Below, in pieces: positions 28,025 through 37,758 of a DNA stretch of 64,000 bases. The stretch's first letter is position 1. Every line of letters starts with the position of its first letter. A model generated the notes under the pieces. It was given only the letters and a program-made list of their open reading frames with translations. It was not told the origin of the DNA and did no database searches. The stretch is from Candidatus Zhuqueibacterota bacterium (GTDB lineage: Bacteria > Zhuqueibacterota > Zhuqueibacteria > Residuimicrobiales > Krinioviventaceae), in NCBI GenBank assembly GCA_016934825.1, contig JAFGSB010000060.1, positions 1 to 64,000 on the forward strand, written 5' to 3'. A program made the translations under genes and the position numbers.

Positions 28025-31000
28025 ATGAATAAAAAATTAAGATTTTTAATCCTGTTGGCCATTTTAATTCCCCTGATGGGTGTACCCCTGACGGTTTTTG
28101 CGCAGTCAACCAGCTCCGATAATTTTGAACGGTCCACTCTTGGAGCTAACTGGCAGGCGCATTCTGACCTGGGTATCAGTTCCGGAAATTTACATGCCAG
28201 CGGTGCAACGCCCGATGCGTGGGTACTTGGGGTTTACAATGGAACAGTTGGCGGGGTTTCAAATCCGGATGAAATTTCACTTACCTGGGCCAGCGCGAGT
28301 GACGGCTGCAGCGCGAGCGGAGTGGAACTGGGCGGCATTGCCATTGTCAACAGTTTATCTTCAACAGCTAACGGTTATATGATACAATACCGTTTGCCGG
28401 ATAAAATCCGCCTGTGGGGTGTGACAAACGGAACACTGGACGCCACGGTACTGAACAGTTATGTTCAAACTGTGGTAACTAATCCGCCTGCTCCGGCCCC
28501 CGGTTCCATAGTTAAAATTAAAGTTAATGCCGCAACGCATACGTTTCAGGTCTATGTGAATGATACACTGGTCGGAACGGTACAGGATAATTCTGCGCAT
28601 TATGATCTGACGACCCGTTACGGAGGTGTTGTCCTGTTAAGCGGATATGAAAATGACGTTGAGAGTTTCGCCGTTGCCAAGGAAGCGCCGGATACGACTC
28701 CACCGGCCGCGGTGGACGACCTGTTCGCGACCACGCTGGGCTCGACTTCCATAGAACTTGAATGGACCGCAACGGGCGATGACGGCACAACCGGACAGGC
28801 AACAGAGTATGATGTTCGTTACTCACAAAATCCCATAACCGATCTGAATTTTAACAGTGCCACGCAAGCATCGGGTGAACCCGCTCCTAAGACGTCCGGT
28901 TCAACTGAAAATTTTGCGGTATCCGGTCTGGTTTCGAACACGACCTATTATTTTGCTTTGAAAGTATCCGACGGGTCGAACTGGTCAAACATCTCCAATA
29001 TGACATCCGCGACGACTGATGAAGACGGCGGCGGCGGCGGTGGTGGCGGCGGTATAGTCATGGTTACGGATGATTTTGAACGTACGAACATCGGCACAAA
29101 CTGGGCGGTCTCACCGCGTCATGAGATATTGAACGGATCTTTCGGCATCATTTCAGGAACATCTTCCGACTGGAATAATCTGGCCGCATATAACGGCAGC
29201 CGGGCGGTCAGCCCCGTTGGAGTAGGGGTCAGGCTGGATGATTCTTATTGTGATGCCGCAGGCGCAACGACTGTCGCCCTCGGCATATTTCTGGATTCAC
29301 CAACTACCCAGGCTAACGGGTATTTTGTATTAAGAAGAAGCACCCTGATGTTGTATTCCATGACAGGCGGAGACGCTGAACATGCAACAAGGTTGTTTAA
29401 TATTACACCCGCTCTTGGAACCCCTGTTCCCGGCGACGTGCTTAAAGTTATGATATCTGATGACGAAACAACGGGCAAATTAAAGATTGAATTTTTTATC
29501 AATGAGCAAAAAGACGGCCAATTTTTGCTGGATATTCAGGAGCCATCCACGTGGTACTCCGGTGTTTTGCAGCATGGCGCTTTTAATAATAATATTGAAG
29601 ATTTTATGATTTATTCGGAAGGATCGTTGGCGGAAAATATTTCCGTCTATGCCGGCAACAATCAATCCGGCCCGATCTTAACCACATTGCCGGATTCTAT
29701 AGCCGTACAGGTCACCGACGCGCTTGGTTCCCCTGCGCCCGGAACGGTTGTTGATTTTGAACTGATCAGCGGCCAGGCCGATCTCAGTATTGACAGTTAT
29801 GATTACGGCGGCTTGATCTGGAAGGAAGTGGAAGCAGGTATTCTGCGCCCCTTTACGATTACGGCTTCCGATCCGAATGCTTCCAACGGGACCTATGTCG
29901 TGGCAACCGGACCAAACTGGGTTGGCGGTTCCGAATTGAATTTATATATACCGGAGTCCGGCAATTTTGATTTTTATATCCGGTTCATCGCACCGGACGG
30001 AAACCAGAACAGCATGTTTTATAAACTGGATGACGCCGACAGTGTACGGGTTGATTTCAGTTCGGGAACTTTAAGCTGGACCTGGAAAAAATTTACAAAT
30101 AAAACCTGGGACAAAGGATTTCATAAATTGATTATCATTAACCGGGAAACAGGTACGCAATTTGACAAGGTTGCGCTTGTGAGTACCCTTAAAAAGCCGG
30201 GTTATGTACCAACCGGCACAGGAGGAACCGGTCCGGACCTGCCGAATGTAACGGATGATAATGGCGTTGCCTATACTTTTGTTACGTTCAAAACAAATGC
30301 GGACAACAATGTTGTCATAAACGCAACCGGATTCAGGGACAATGGCGTTGATCCGTTAAACGGATCCCCTGTGGTTTTTACCCTTGATCCCACTCCCGGT
30401 ATCGCCGCGAGTTTACAACGCGATCCGACCCAGCCGGACACTCTGACGGGCGAACCCCTTAAAACAATGACCACGCCTTTACGTGCCATAGTAAGGGATT
30501 CATACGGCAACCGTGTATCGGGATTTCCGGTTAACTGGCAAATTACAGTCGGTTCGGGAACCCTGTCAGAGAGCCAGTCGACGACCAATGAACTGGGTGC
30601 CGCCGAAACATATATGACATTGTCCGCGCAAAGTACGCCGTATACTATACAGGCGTCCTCTGCGGGCCTGACCGGTTCACCGGTTTATTTTTACGTCAAA
30701 CCGGGTGATCCCCCGACAAAGATAGAACTGGTTTCGCCGACAACTGCGCAAACGGGCGACGCCGGGGTGGCGTTAACCGAGTTCCTTACAGTGCAGGTCA
30801 AAACCGAGGACAATGTACCTTTTGAAGGATTCCCGGTGGATTTTGTCGTTACCCAGGGCGGCGGTAATGTCAGTACACAACTCGGTGATGAAAGGCAATC
30901 GGAACTGACAGTAAATACAGATTCGCAGGGATTCTCCCGGGTTGAATGGGTTCTTGGGAATTTACCCGGCCCGAATACAGTTGAAGCGCGCGCCGAGGGT

Positions 31001-34000
31001 TTAAGCGGCAGCCCGATTGTATTTCAGGCGACCGGACAAATCGGAGCCCCGGATACATTAATCATCATTTCCGGTCAGGATCAAACCGGACCGCTCGGAT
31101 TACCTCTGCAGGAACCTTTTGTTGTCAAAGCGACGGACCAGGCCGGAAACGGCGTACCGAATAAAGATGTGGAATTCAGAATAATACAGGGTTCCGGAGC
31201 TTATTTCGACCAGTCCGGGATTACCGTAAAAGTGCTGAAAACCAACGCCGAAGGACTTGCAGGCGACACATTGACGATCGGAAACCAGGTCGGACAAACC
31301 CATCAGGTACAGGTGAAATTGGTGAATTATCCTGCCGTTGATCCTGTTACATTTTCAGCATCGGCAACGGAGGCCATTGCCAGCGAGATTTTGTATGTTT
31401 CAGGCAACGGGGTTAAGGTGGGCAGCTCTTGGCAATATCAGAGCGCGCAGGTGAATACCGCACTGGCCCAGGATTTTGTTGTCCAGGTGAACGGTCCGTT
31501 TGGCAATGATCCGATTTCCGGACATCCCGTTACATTTACGGTCATATCGGGCGGCGGTAAATTTTTTGGTTCAAACGAAACAACTGTCAGTACCGGTCCG
31601 GATGGACGGGCTGCCGCCAGACTTACAGTGGGATCAATTGCGGGTGATAGTGTGCATGTTGTGGAAGCGACAGCGTACAGGGTGGATTTCCCGACACAAC
31701 CCCTGCGAAATGCGCCTATTATCTTCAAGGCGTCTGCTACTCCGGCTGCCGCAAACAAACTGGTCAAAAACAATCCGAATAGCGATAATCAGAATGGTAT
31801 TGTCGGAAATCCGCTGCCAAAACAGATAGAAGCTATGGTCACAGATATTTACGGCAACCCGATAGCCGGGCATCAGGTAACATTTGAAATAAAAAATAAC
31901 GGCGGAACTCTGCAAGGGGCCACCGGATCACCCGACGTGATCAAACAGGTCACTACGGATTCCAAGGGTATCGCTTCCATTATCTGGATTATGCCGATCG
32001 CGCCCGGGCAGGTACAACTGGAAGCAAGAGCGACTACCGCCGGTGGAAATCCGTTGAACAACAGCCCGCAAATTTATACCGCGTTTGCCGGCGTTGACGC
32101 CGCAAACGAAATGATTCGGGTGACCGGCACGGACCTATCCGGAACGGTCGCAAAACCGCTCACGAATAAACTGATCGTGAAAATTGTGGATCGTTTCCAG
32201 AACCCGGTCGGGGGTTATCCGGTTACCTTTACGGTCACGGACGGTAACGGTCAGGTAAACGGTAATACCCAGGCTACCATACAGTCGGCAACTGACGGTA
32301 CCGCCCAGGTTGAGTGGATCCTCGGCAATGAAAGCGGGTTTGAAAACAATCAGGTCGAGGCAACGTCAAGTGTTACCATTAATTCAAAAATCGTGTTCAA
32401 GGCATCGGGTTTGGCGGATGTTGCTTATCGGCTGGTCCCGGATTCCACATTTGATACGTATGGCATCGTTGGTGAATTTTTATCAACACCCCTTGAAACC
32501 CGAATTGTCGATCAGTTTAGCAATCCCGTTTCCAATTATGATGTTTTGTATGAAACGGTCGAAGTGAACGGCAACGAAGGTTATATTGATACACTTGGCG
32601 TGACGACTAAAACCGTCAAGACCGATGAAGATGGATATGCCGAGATCCGTTGGGGACTTGGTCCGAATCCCGGATCGCAAAATAACAAATTAATCGTTAT
32701 TTCCAAACGCGGCGGAATCCATCTGCTCAACTCACCTTATGAAGATTATATTGTCTCGGCGCAGGCCGGGGCCGCCAGCAGGATTGTAAAAATAACAAAC
32801 GATACGACAAAGGAACTCAGTTCCGTACACGGCAGTACATTACCTGAATATTTAAAAGTCAAAGTGACGGACAGGTTCGGAACACCAATTGCGCGTCATA
32901 AAGTAACATTTAAAGTTATCAGCCGTGCGACAGCCAACGGCGGAAGCCTGGATGGAATGGTCGATACTGTAAAAGTAAAAGAAACAGATTCAAACGGTAT
33001 CGCTTCCGTTCAATTTACACTTGGTTTAAATGCCGGTGTAAGAATTAATAAGGTGCAATTTTCTTCCGAACAGGATGGCCTGCCGCTGCAGGGTTCTCCC
33101 GGGATATTTGAAATTACCGGACTGTCTTCAACAGCCACGAAAATTGTCAAGATAAATGGTGTGGACCAGAAGAATGGTATTGTTGGACAGTTCTGGCCGC
33201 AAGAATTACGCGTCGCAGCGAGGGACAAAAATGATAATAATGTTGCCGGTCAACCGATCAGTTTTAAAATATTGCCCAGAGACACCCTGACCGGCGCTGC
33301 ACTGGGCGCTCTTGGGCCGGGAACCGCAACCGATACCACAATCAATACTGCGGCGGATGGAATCGCGCGATTAAACTGGCGGGCCGGTTATAAAACAGGC
33401 GAATACACTGTTGAAGCGACATCTTATGCGGTCACCCAACTGCAGGGATCGCCGTTACAGTTTACATGGACAGCATACGCTGACTCGACCGATTCGGATC
33501 AGTCGATGATTGCCGTTTCTCCGGATACGTTAAATGTATCGGAAGGAACTATAAAGGCTACGATAACAGTAACCCTCAAAGACCGATTCGGAAATCCGGT
33601 ACAAAATAAAGGCGTAACCATAATGGCTTCGGGCAGCGGCAATGATATAACCCAGCCGACATCCGCTTCCGATGAAAACGGACAGGTTACAGGTTTTATT
33701 TCTTCGCAAAATTCGGGGTTGAAAGAGATCTCCGCCCGGGATATAAATAATGAGGTAGATATTGAGAATAAGGCTCAGGTATATTTTAGGGCCGCAGAGG
33801 CGGATAGGATTGTAAAACATGAAAACAGCGGCGATGCTCAGAAACGAAATATCGGTACTGTACTGCCGGAACCGCTCCGTGTTGTGGTTGTCGACCGTTT
33901 CGGCAACCCGATCCCGGATTTCCCGGTCACGTTTACGGTTAACGAGGATCAGAGCGGCGGCCGGATAGTTGATAATACCAATATCAGAACGGATATAAAT

Positions 34001-36241
34001 GGTGTTGCCGCAAAATATTACAGGCTGGGAACCCAAAAGGGTATTAACCTGATCGAAGCCAGTGCGCAGGGATTGAACAGCCCGTCCGTTAAATTCAGCG
34101 TCGAAGGCGATAATCCCGTTGACCTGCAAAAGCCGAAAATTGTCAGCGGCGACAGTTTAAAAGTGGGCCCGGGCAAGCCGTTACCGGAAGACCTTGTTGT
34201 GGTTGTTAATGATGAAAGGGGCTGGCCGGTATGGAATGAAGATGTTGAATTTAAAGCCCTTGGCGCCAATAACGGAGCGATTACCAGCGATAATCCGCAC
34301 AGCACGGACTGGTACGGTTACGCGCGCGCCAAGGCCCAGGTTGGGACCAAAGTCGGCATTAATCTGTATAACGCAACCCTGAAAGACCATCCCGAAAAAG
34401 GCTCGACCACATTCTATGCCTGGACGCTTTCCGCGACAACGGCAAAATATCTGTCATTTGTCAGCGGCCCTGAAAAAGGGACTGTCGGACAGTCTTTGGG
34501 ACAACCGTTCATTTTAAAGACATCTGATGAATACGGTAATCCCGTATCCGGTATTAGTGTCACTTTTTCAGTTATTGATGATGAAAGCGTCAACGGCGCG
34601 GGCACCCTGGAAGGCGGTGTTAAAGTATTAACCAAAACGACCAACCTGCAGGGTCATGTCAGCGTTTTTTATACGCTTGATATAGTCAGCGGAATTAATA
34701 AGATCAAGGCCACGGCTGTTAACCTGGAACCAAGCACCTATGAAATTACCATCATCGGCGAAGCGGATTCCCCGTACCGGATGGATATTTTCTCCGGAAA
34801 CGGTCAAAGAGGAGAAATGGGTAAGCCGTTATACGATCCCTTACTTGTTATGGTTCAGGACCGTCATGGCAACCCGGCGCCCGGTGGCGTGGTCACGTTT
34901 ACTGTTACCGAAGGTGACGGGTATATCGACGGTCAACAGTCGGTTCAATCCAACGCAAACGGACTGGCAAAAGCAAACTGGGTCCTCGGTCCGCGTCCTT
35001 ATGCGACGAGTAACAAACTTCAGGTCACCAGTTCTTATTTAATCGGCGGGCCGTTGAAATTTGAAGCTACCGGAGAAGATCAGCATTATCCGGAATTCAC
35101 AAATTTACCAAAGAAGGTGGAAGTTTTTGAAACTTCTCCGCTCACGATTCCAGTTTCCGCCACGGACGGCGACGGTGAACGTGTTTATTATCTCGCCCGC
35201 AACCTGCCGGCCGGAGCGACATTTGAAACCGACAGTTACGGGAATTATGAATTCAGATGGACCCCCGATCTGAATGTGGTCAAGAGCCCGGATTTGAGCA
35301 AAACGTTCTATCCGGTATTCATTGCCACGGATAATCATGATCCCGCGGGCAAGGTAAAGGATTCTGTTGAGGTCGTGGTCAAAAATTATAACAGGCCCCC
35401 TGAAATAACGGATTTCTGGCCAAAGACTTATCATTACAAATTTGACGGTTCACAAAATCAACCGATTCAGTTTGGCGTCGTGACAAAAGATCAGGACGGC
35501 GATCAGCTTACGGTTCTTTGGTATGTGGAAGACGAACCGGAAGGCGAGGGTCATACTTTTACTTTACAACCGGCATCCTATCCCCTCGATCATGCATATT
35601 CGGTTAAGGTTAAAGTCTGTGATGCCCTGTCCTGCACGGAAAAGAGCTGGTGGGCCGATCCAAGTTCTGTTGAACTGGTCAGTTTTAGCACTATGGTGAC
35701 GCCGTATAAGGGTATCGTTTTGAATTGGGAAACGTCCAATGAATCCGGTAACCTGGGATTTAATGTGCTGCGCAGCCAGACGGAAAATGGAATATATGAA
35801 AAGATCAATGAAAAACTTATACCCTCCGGTTCAGAACGAAAGTATCAATATAATGACACAGATGTTAAAGCGGGTAATACATATTATTATAAACTTGAAG
35901 ATATCAGTGTGGGCGGTATCAAAACACATCATGGGCCGGTCTCCGCGGAAGCGCCGGTGCCGAGTACGTTTGATCTGTCCCAGAACTTCCCGAATCCGTT
36001 CAATCCGACAACATCTATACGGTTTGAACTGCCCAGGAATTCGGACGTGACTCTGGAAGTATACAATATCATGGGTCAAATGGTCCGGCAACTGGTTGAC
36101 AGCAAGATCGAGGCCGGGTATCATACCGTCAATTGGGACGGCACAAATGAAAGCGGTGTACGTGTCGGTTCAGGTGTTTACTATTACAGATTGGTAGCCG
36201 GAGATTTTGTGAATATAAAGAAAATGGTGCTGTTGAAATAA
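28025..36241 (+). CDS. Giant secreted Ig-repeat protein (Big_1/invasin-like) with FlgD-like C-terminal domain
   Basis: 2738 residues. In order: signal peptide (1-26, ending VFAQ); a laminin-like domain (about 28-215); a fibronectin-III domain (222-333); a nine-glycine linker (about 335-344); a second laminin-like domain (347-535, opening DDFERTNIGTNW like the first DNFERS); about 15 Big_1-like Ig repeats (538-2345), the first interrupted by a CBM-like insert; two cadherin/Ig-like domains; a fibronectin-III-like domain; and a final ~90-residue FlgD/sorting domain (NFPNPFNPTTS to KMVLLK). Such proteins are surface adhesins or matrix proteins. It stands alone between its own leader and a strong terminator. 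The ligand is unknown. Confidence 0.88.
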   Translation: MNKKLRFLILLAILIPLMGVPLTVFAQSTSSDNFERSTLGANWQAHSDLGISSGNLHASGATPDAWVLGVYNGTVGGVSNPDEISLTWASASDGCSASGVELGGIAIVNSLSSTANGYMIQYRLPDKIRLWGVTNGTLDATVLNSYVQTVVTNPPAPAPGSIVKIKVNAATHTFQVYVNDTLVGTVQDNSAHYDLTTRYGGVVLLSGYENDVESFAVAKEAPDTTPPAAVDDLFATTLGSTSIELEWTATGDDGTTGQATEYDVRYSQNPITDLNFNSATQASGEPAPKTSGSTENFAVSGLVSNTTYYFALKVSDGSNWSNISNMTSATTDEDGGGGGGGGGIVMVTDDFERTNIGTNWAVSPRHEILNGSFGIISGTSSDWNNLAAYNGSRAVSPVGVGVRLDDSYCDAAGATTVALGIFLDSPTTQANGYFVLRRSTLMLYSMTGGDAEHATRLFNITPALGTPVPGDVLKVMISDDETTGKLKIEFFINEQKDGQFLLDIQEPSTWYSGVLQHGAFNNNIEDFMIYSEGSLAENISVYAGNNQSGPILTTLPDSIAVQVTDALGSPAPGTVVDFELISGQADLSIDSYDYGGLIWKEVEAGILRPFTITASDPNASNGTYVVATGPNWVGGSELNLYIPESGNFDFYIRFIAPDGNQNSMFYKLDDADSVRVDFSSGTLSWTWKKFTNKTWDKGFHKLIIINRETGTQFDKVALVSTLKKPGYVPTGTGGTGPDLPNVTDDNGVAYTFVTFKTNADNNVVINATGFRDNGVDPLNGSPVVFTLDPTPGIAASLQRDPTQPDTLTGEPLKTMTTPLRAIVRDSYGNRVSGFPVNWQITVGSGTLSESQSTTNELGAAETYMTLSAQSTPYTIQASSAGLTGSPVYFYVKPGDPPTKIELVSPTTAQTGDAGVALTEFLTVQVKTEDNVPFEGFPVDFVVTQGGGNVSTQLGDERQSELTVNTDSQGFSRVEWVLGNLPGPNTVEARAEGLSGSPIVFQATGQIGAPDTLIIISGQDQTGPLGLPLQEPFVVKATDQAGNGVPNKDVEFRIIQGSGAYFDQSGITVKVLKTNAEGLAGDTLTIGNQVGQTHQVQVKLVNYPAVDPVTFSASATEAIASEILYVSGNGVKVGSSWQYQSAQVNTALAQDFVVQVNGPFGNDPISGHPVTFTVISGGGKFFGSNETTVSTGPDGRAAARLTVGSIAGDSVHVVEATAYRVDFPTQPLRNAPIIFKASATPAAANKLVKNNPNSDNQNGIVGNPLPKQIEAMVTDIYGNPIAGHQVTFEIKNNGGTLQGATGSPDVIKQVTTDSKGIASIIWIMPIAPGQVQLEARATTAGGNPLNNSPQIYTAFAGVDAANEMIRVTGTDLSGTVAKPLTNKLIVKIVDRFQNPVGGYPVTFTVTDGNGQVNGNTQATIQSATDGTAQVEWILGNESGFENNQVEATSSVTINSKIVFKASGLADVAYRLVPDSTFDTYGIVGEFLSTPLETRIVDQFSNPVSNYDVLYETVEVNGNEGYIDTLGVTTKTVKTDEDGYAEIRWGLGPNPGSQNNKLIVISKRGGIHLLNSPYEDYIVSAQAGAASRIVKITNDTTKELSSVHGSTLPEYLKVKVTDRFGTPIARHKVTFKVISRATANGGSLDGMVDTVKVKETDSNGIASVQFTLGLNAGVRINKVQFSSEQDGLPLQGSPGIFEITGLSSTATKIVKINGVDQKNGIVGQFWPQELRVAARDKNDNNVAGQPISFKILPRDTLTGAALGALGPGTATDTTINTAADGIARLNWRAGYKTGEYTVEATSYAVTQLQGSPLQFTWTAYADSTDSDQSMIAVSPDTLNVSEGTIKATITVTLKDRFGNPVQNKGVTIMASGSGNDITQPTSASDENGQVTGFISSQNSGLKEISARDINNEVDIENKAQVYFRAAEADRIVKHENSGDAQKRNIGTVLPEPLRVVVVDRFGNPIPDFPVTFTVNEDQSGGRIVDNTNIRTDINGVAAKYYRLGTQKGINLIEASAQGLNSPSVKFSVEGDNPVDLQKPKIVSGDSLKVGPGKPLPEDLVVVVNDERGWPVWNEDVEFKALGANNGAITSDNPHSTDWYGYARAKAQVGTKVGINLYNATLKDHPEKGSTTFYAWTLSATTAKYLSFVSGPEKGTVGQSLGQPFILKTSDEYGNPVSGISVTFSVIDDESVNGAGTLEGGVKVLTKTTNLQGHVSVFYTLDIVSGINKIKATAVNLEPSTYEITIIGEADSPYRMDIFSGNGQRGEMGKPLYDPLLVMVQDRHGNPAPGGVVTFTVTEGDGYIDGQQSVQSNANGLAKANWVLGPRPYATSNKLQVTSSYLIGGPLKFEATGEDQHYPEFTNLPKKVEVFETSPLTIPVSATDGDGERVYYLARNLPAGATFETDSYGNYEFRWTPDLNVVKSPDLSKTFYPVFIATDNHDPAGKVKDSVEVVVKNYNRPPEITDFWPKTYHYKFDGSQNQPIQFGVVTKDQDGDQLTVLWYVEDEPEGEGHTFTLQPASYPLDHAYSVKVKVCDALSCTEKSWWADPSSVELVSFSTMVTPYKGIVLNWETSNESGNLGFNVLRSQTENGIYEKINEKLIPSGSERKYQYNDTDVKAGNTYYYKLEDISVGGIKTHHGPVSAEAPVPSTFDLSQNFPNPFNPTTSIRFELPRNSDVTLEVYNIMGQMVRQLVDSKIEAGYHTVNWDGTNESGVRVGSGVYYYRLVAGDFVNIKKMVLLK
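29640..35070 (+). repeat. Array of about 15 degenerate Big_1-like coding repeats
   Basis: Units of about 105-120 codons begin near 29640, 30400, 30716, 31050, 31380, 31750, 32100, 32420, 32770, 33135, 33500, 33800, 34135, 34440 and 34770. Each follows the plan (I/L)V..SG..Q.G.VG..L..PL.V.V.D..GNPV.G..VTF.V, then G.A...W.LG...G.N.V.A. The units are clearly diverged from each other, so the array is old and not a recent DNA expansion. Boundaries are approximate. Confidence 0.8.
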
Positions 36242-36263
36242 GGACATATGACCTCCAGATCAA

Positions 36264-36300
36264 AAAAAAGCCGGTGTTTCTTTGAAACACCGGCTTTTTT
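36264..36300 (+). terminator. Strong bidirectional Rho-independent terminator
   Basis: The 17-base arm AAAAAAGCCGGTGTTTC (36264-36280) pairs perfectly with 36284-36300 across a TTT loop, ending in a T run on the plus strand and flanked by an A run. It lies 22 bases after the stop of the giant gene. Confidence 0.95.
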
Positions 36301-36332
36301 AATGTTTGAGCCCAGAAATAAAACAATACGAG

Positions 36333-36378
36333 AACACCCCCATTAATTAGACTCTTTTGGAGTATTAAAGGGGGTGTT
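36333..36378. repeat. Imperfect palindrome (46 bases)
   Basis: The arms AACACCCCC (36333-36341) and GGGGGTGTT (36370-36378) enclose inner pairings (TTAAT with ATTAA, ACTC with GAGT). There is no strong T tract on either side, so it is a poor terminator. It could be a second 3' processing structure or a small element end. No other copy was noticed in the window. Confidence 0.5.
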
Positions 36379-36462
36379 AATGGATCTGCTCGCCCTGTTT
36401 ACCGGACAAATAAATAATTGAAATTTTTAGTTGTCAAAGTATAATTTTTTACCCGGTTAAAG

Positions 36463-37182
36463 TTATTCTTTAGCGGGCGGTTTTTTTGATGATGGCTTTG
36501 CCGCCGGCTTTGACGGTTGTTTTTTTGGTGTTGTTGCTGATTTTTCTTCTTTTACGGCTTTGGTTTCTTTCTTTTCGGGTTTTGTTTTGACCTGTTCATC
36601 TTTTTTCGGCGTCCCTTTTTTGACCGGAGTTGTGGTTTTACCGGTTTTCGGGGATTCCTCTTTGACCGCTACGGAAGGCGCCGATTCACCGGCCGGTTTC
36701 TCCGCAACCTTTGATTCGGATTTGGACTTTTCTTCCGCTTTTTCATCAGACTTTGTGTATGGCTTTTCCACAGGTTTTTCCTGCGCCGGCTTTTTGGGCT
36801 TTAATAGAATAAACAGTCCAAATATCAATAACACAATTCCAACAAACAGGACAAGATAAGCAGAAGAACGCATTTTTTTCAGCGTCGCTTGCTGTTGCTG
36901 CAGATCAACCTGAATGTTTTCAAGGGCTTGTTCCACTGAATCCAGTTTTGCTTCCCTTATAACAAGCATCAGTTCCTTCGCACGAAGCGAATCAAGCAAA
37001 TCCTGGGCTTCTGCGCGCAGTGTTTCAAGCTGTTGTTCTTTGAGACTGATCTGGTCATCAAGCGCGCTTTTTTGCAGTTCGGATTTGAGTGTTTTAACAT
37101 CCGGCTTTTCTTTTTCCACACTCGTACATGAGATAAGAAGCAACAGAATAACAAAAAAAACATTAATATATTTTGTCTGCAT
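36463..37182 (-). CDS. Coiled-coil lipoprotein with one membrane helix and a Lys/Pro/Ala-rich tail
   Basis: 239 residues, no family recognised. A lipoprotein signal ends in LLLLISC (Cys19 as acylation site). Residues of about 25-105 are a heptad-rich coiled coil (LKEQQLETLRAEAQDLLDSL). A single hydrophobic helix follows (about 107-128, YLVLFVGIVLLIFGLFIL). The last ~110 residues are low complexity, rich in K, P, A, E, T and S, like the tail of TonB or a histone-H1-like protein. Taken together this suggests a cell-envelope protein that reaches the periplasm or cell wall. It is divergent from the LacI-family gene. The ATG at 37182 is preceded by GGAGG. Confidence 0.7.
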   Translation of the reverse strand: MQTKYINVFFVILLLLISCTSVEKEKPDVKTLKSELQKSALDDQISLKEQQLETLRAEAQDLLDSLRAKELMLVIREAKLDSVEQALENIQVDLQQQQATLKKMRSSAYLVLFVGIVLLIFGLFILLKPKKPAQEKPVEKPYTKSDEKAEEKSKSESKVAEKPAGESAPSVAVKEESPKTGKTTTPVKKGTPKKDEQVKTKPEKKETKAVKEEKSATTPKKQPSKPAAKPSSKKPPAKE

Positions 37183-37758
37183 TTTTTCCCTCCGATAGAA
37201 TATTATAATAAAAATACATCACCTGATAATTTAACTTTGTGAAGTTAATAAAAATTCCATTAATTGTACAGTCATTTTTAGGATTTGGATTCATCTTGAA
37301 TATTAAAAAAGATAAAGCCGGGAAATTTTTCTGTCAAGCGGGGTAAAAGTTTTTTTTGTTCTGTCTATACCAGAGATTGGTTTTGATGTACAATTTCGAT
37401 TGAATATAATCCGGGCAAATTTGCTTGTGACCAACAGAACGTCCTTTTAACGGTTGACGTTGACCAAATCAGTTGGGGGAATTTTTTTTCGCTTGACATT
37501 TTCTTGCACATTCTCTACTTTTTTGAACTATCCGTACTCTGATTAATGGGCCCCTTTTTTATAAACAGATTTGATAAAAAGGCTGCAATTATTTTATACT
37601 ATTTTTTAATATATATATATTTAATTTGAACAAAAGGGAATTTGAATTTTCAGAAACATTTTAGTCGGCTACAGTTATTGACTGTACATGATATGTGATA
37701 ATTATATATAAAAGTTATTTTTTTCATTTACAGCGTGTGCGCTAACGCATTAAAGAAT
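37183..37758. promoter_or_regulatory. Divergent intergenic region with two palindromes and a LacI-gene promoter
   Basis: There is no gene in these 576 AT-rich bases. For the regulator gene, TTGACT (37678-37683), a 17-base spacer and ATTATATATA (37701-37710) form a plausible sigma-70 promoter. The palindrome TACAGT-TATTG-ACTGTA (37670-37686) overlaps its -35 box. For the lipoprotein gene, TTAACTT-TGTG-AAGTTAA (37231-37248) lies about 50-66 bases upstream of its ATG and may be an operator. TTGACA at 37493-37498 lacks a good -10. Confidence 0.5.

Noticed and set aside
33530-34129. 199-codon open frame on the minus strand
   Set aside because: Antisense within the Ig-repeat coding region; no start signal or domain.
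29640-35070. Recent tandem DNA duplication in the Ig-repeat region
   Set aside because: The units share a protein pattern but not long stretches of identical DNA.
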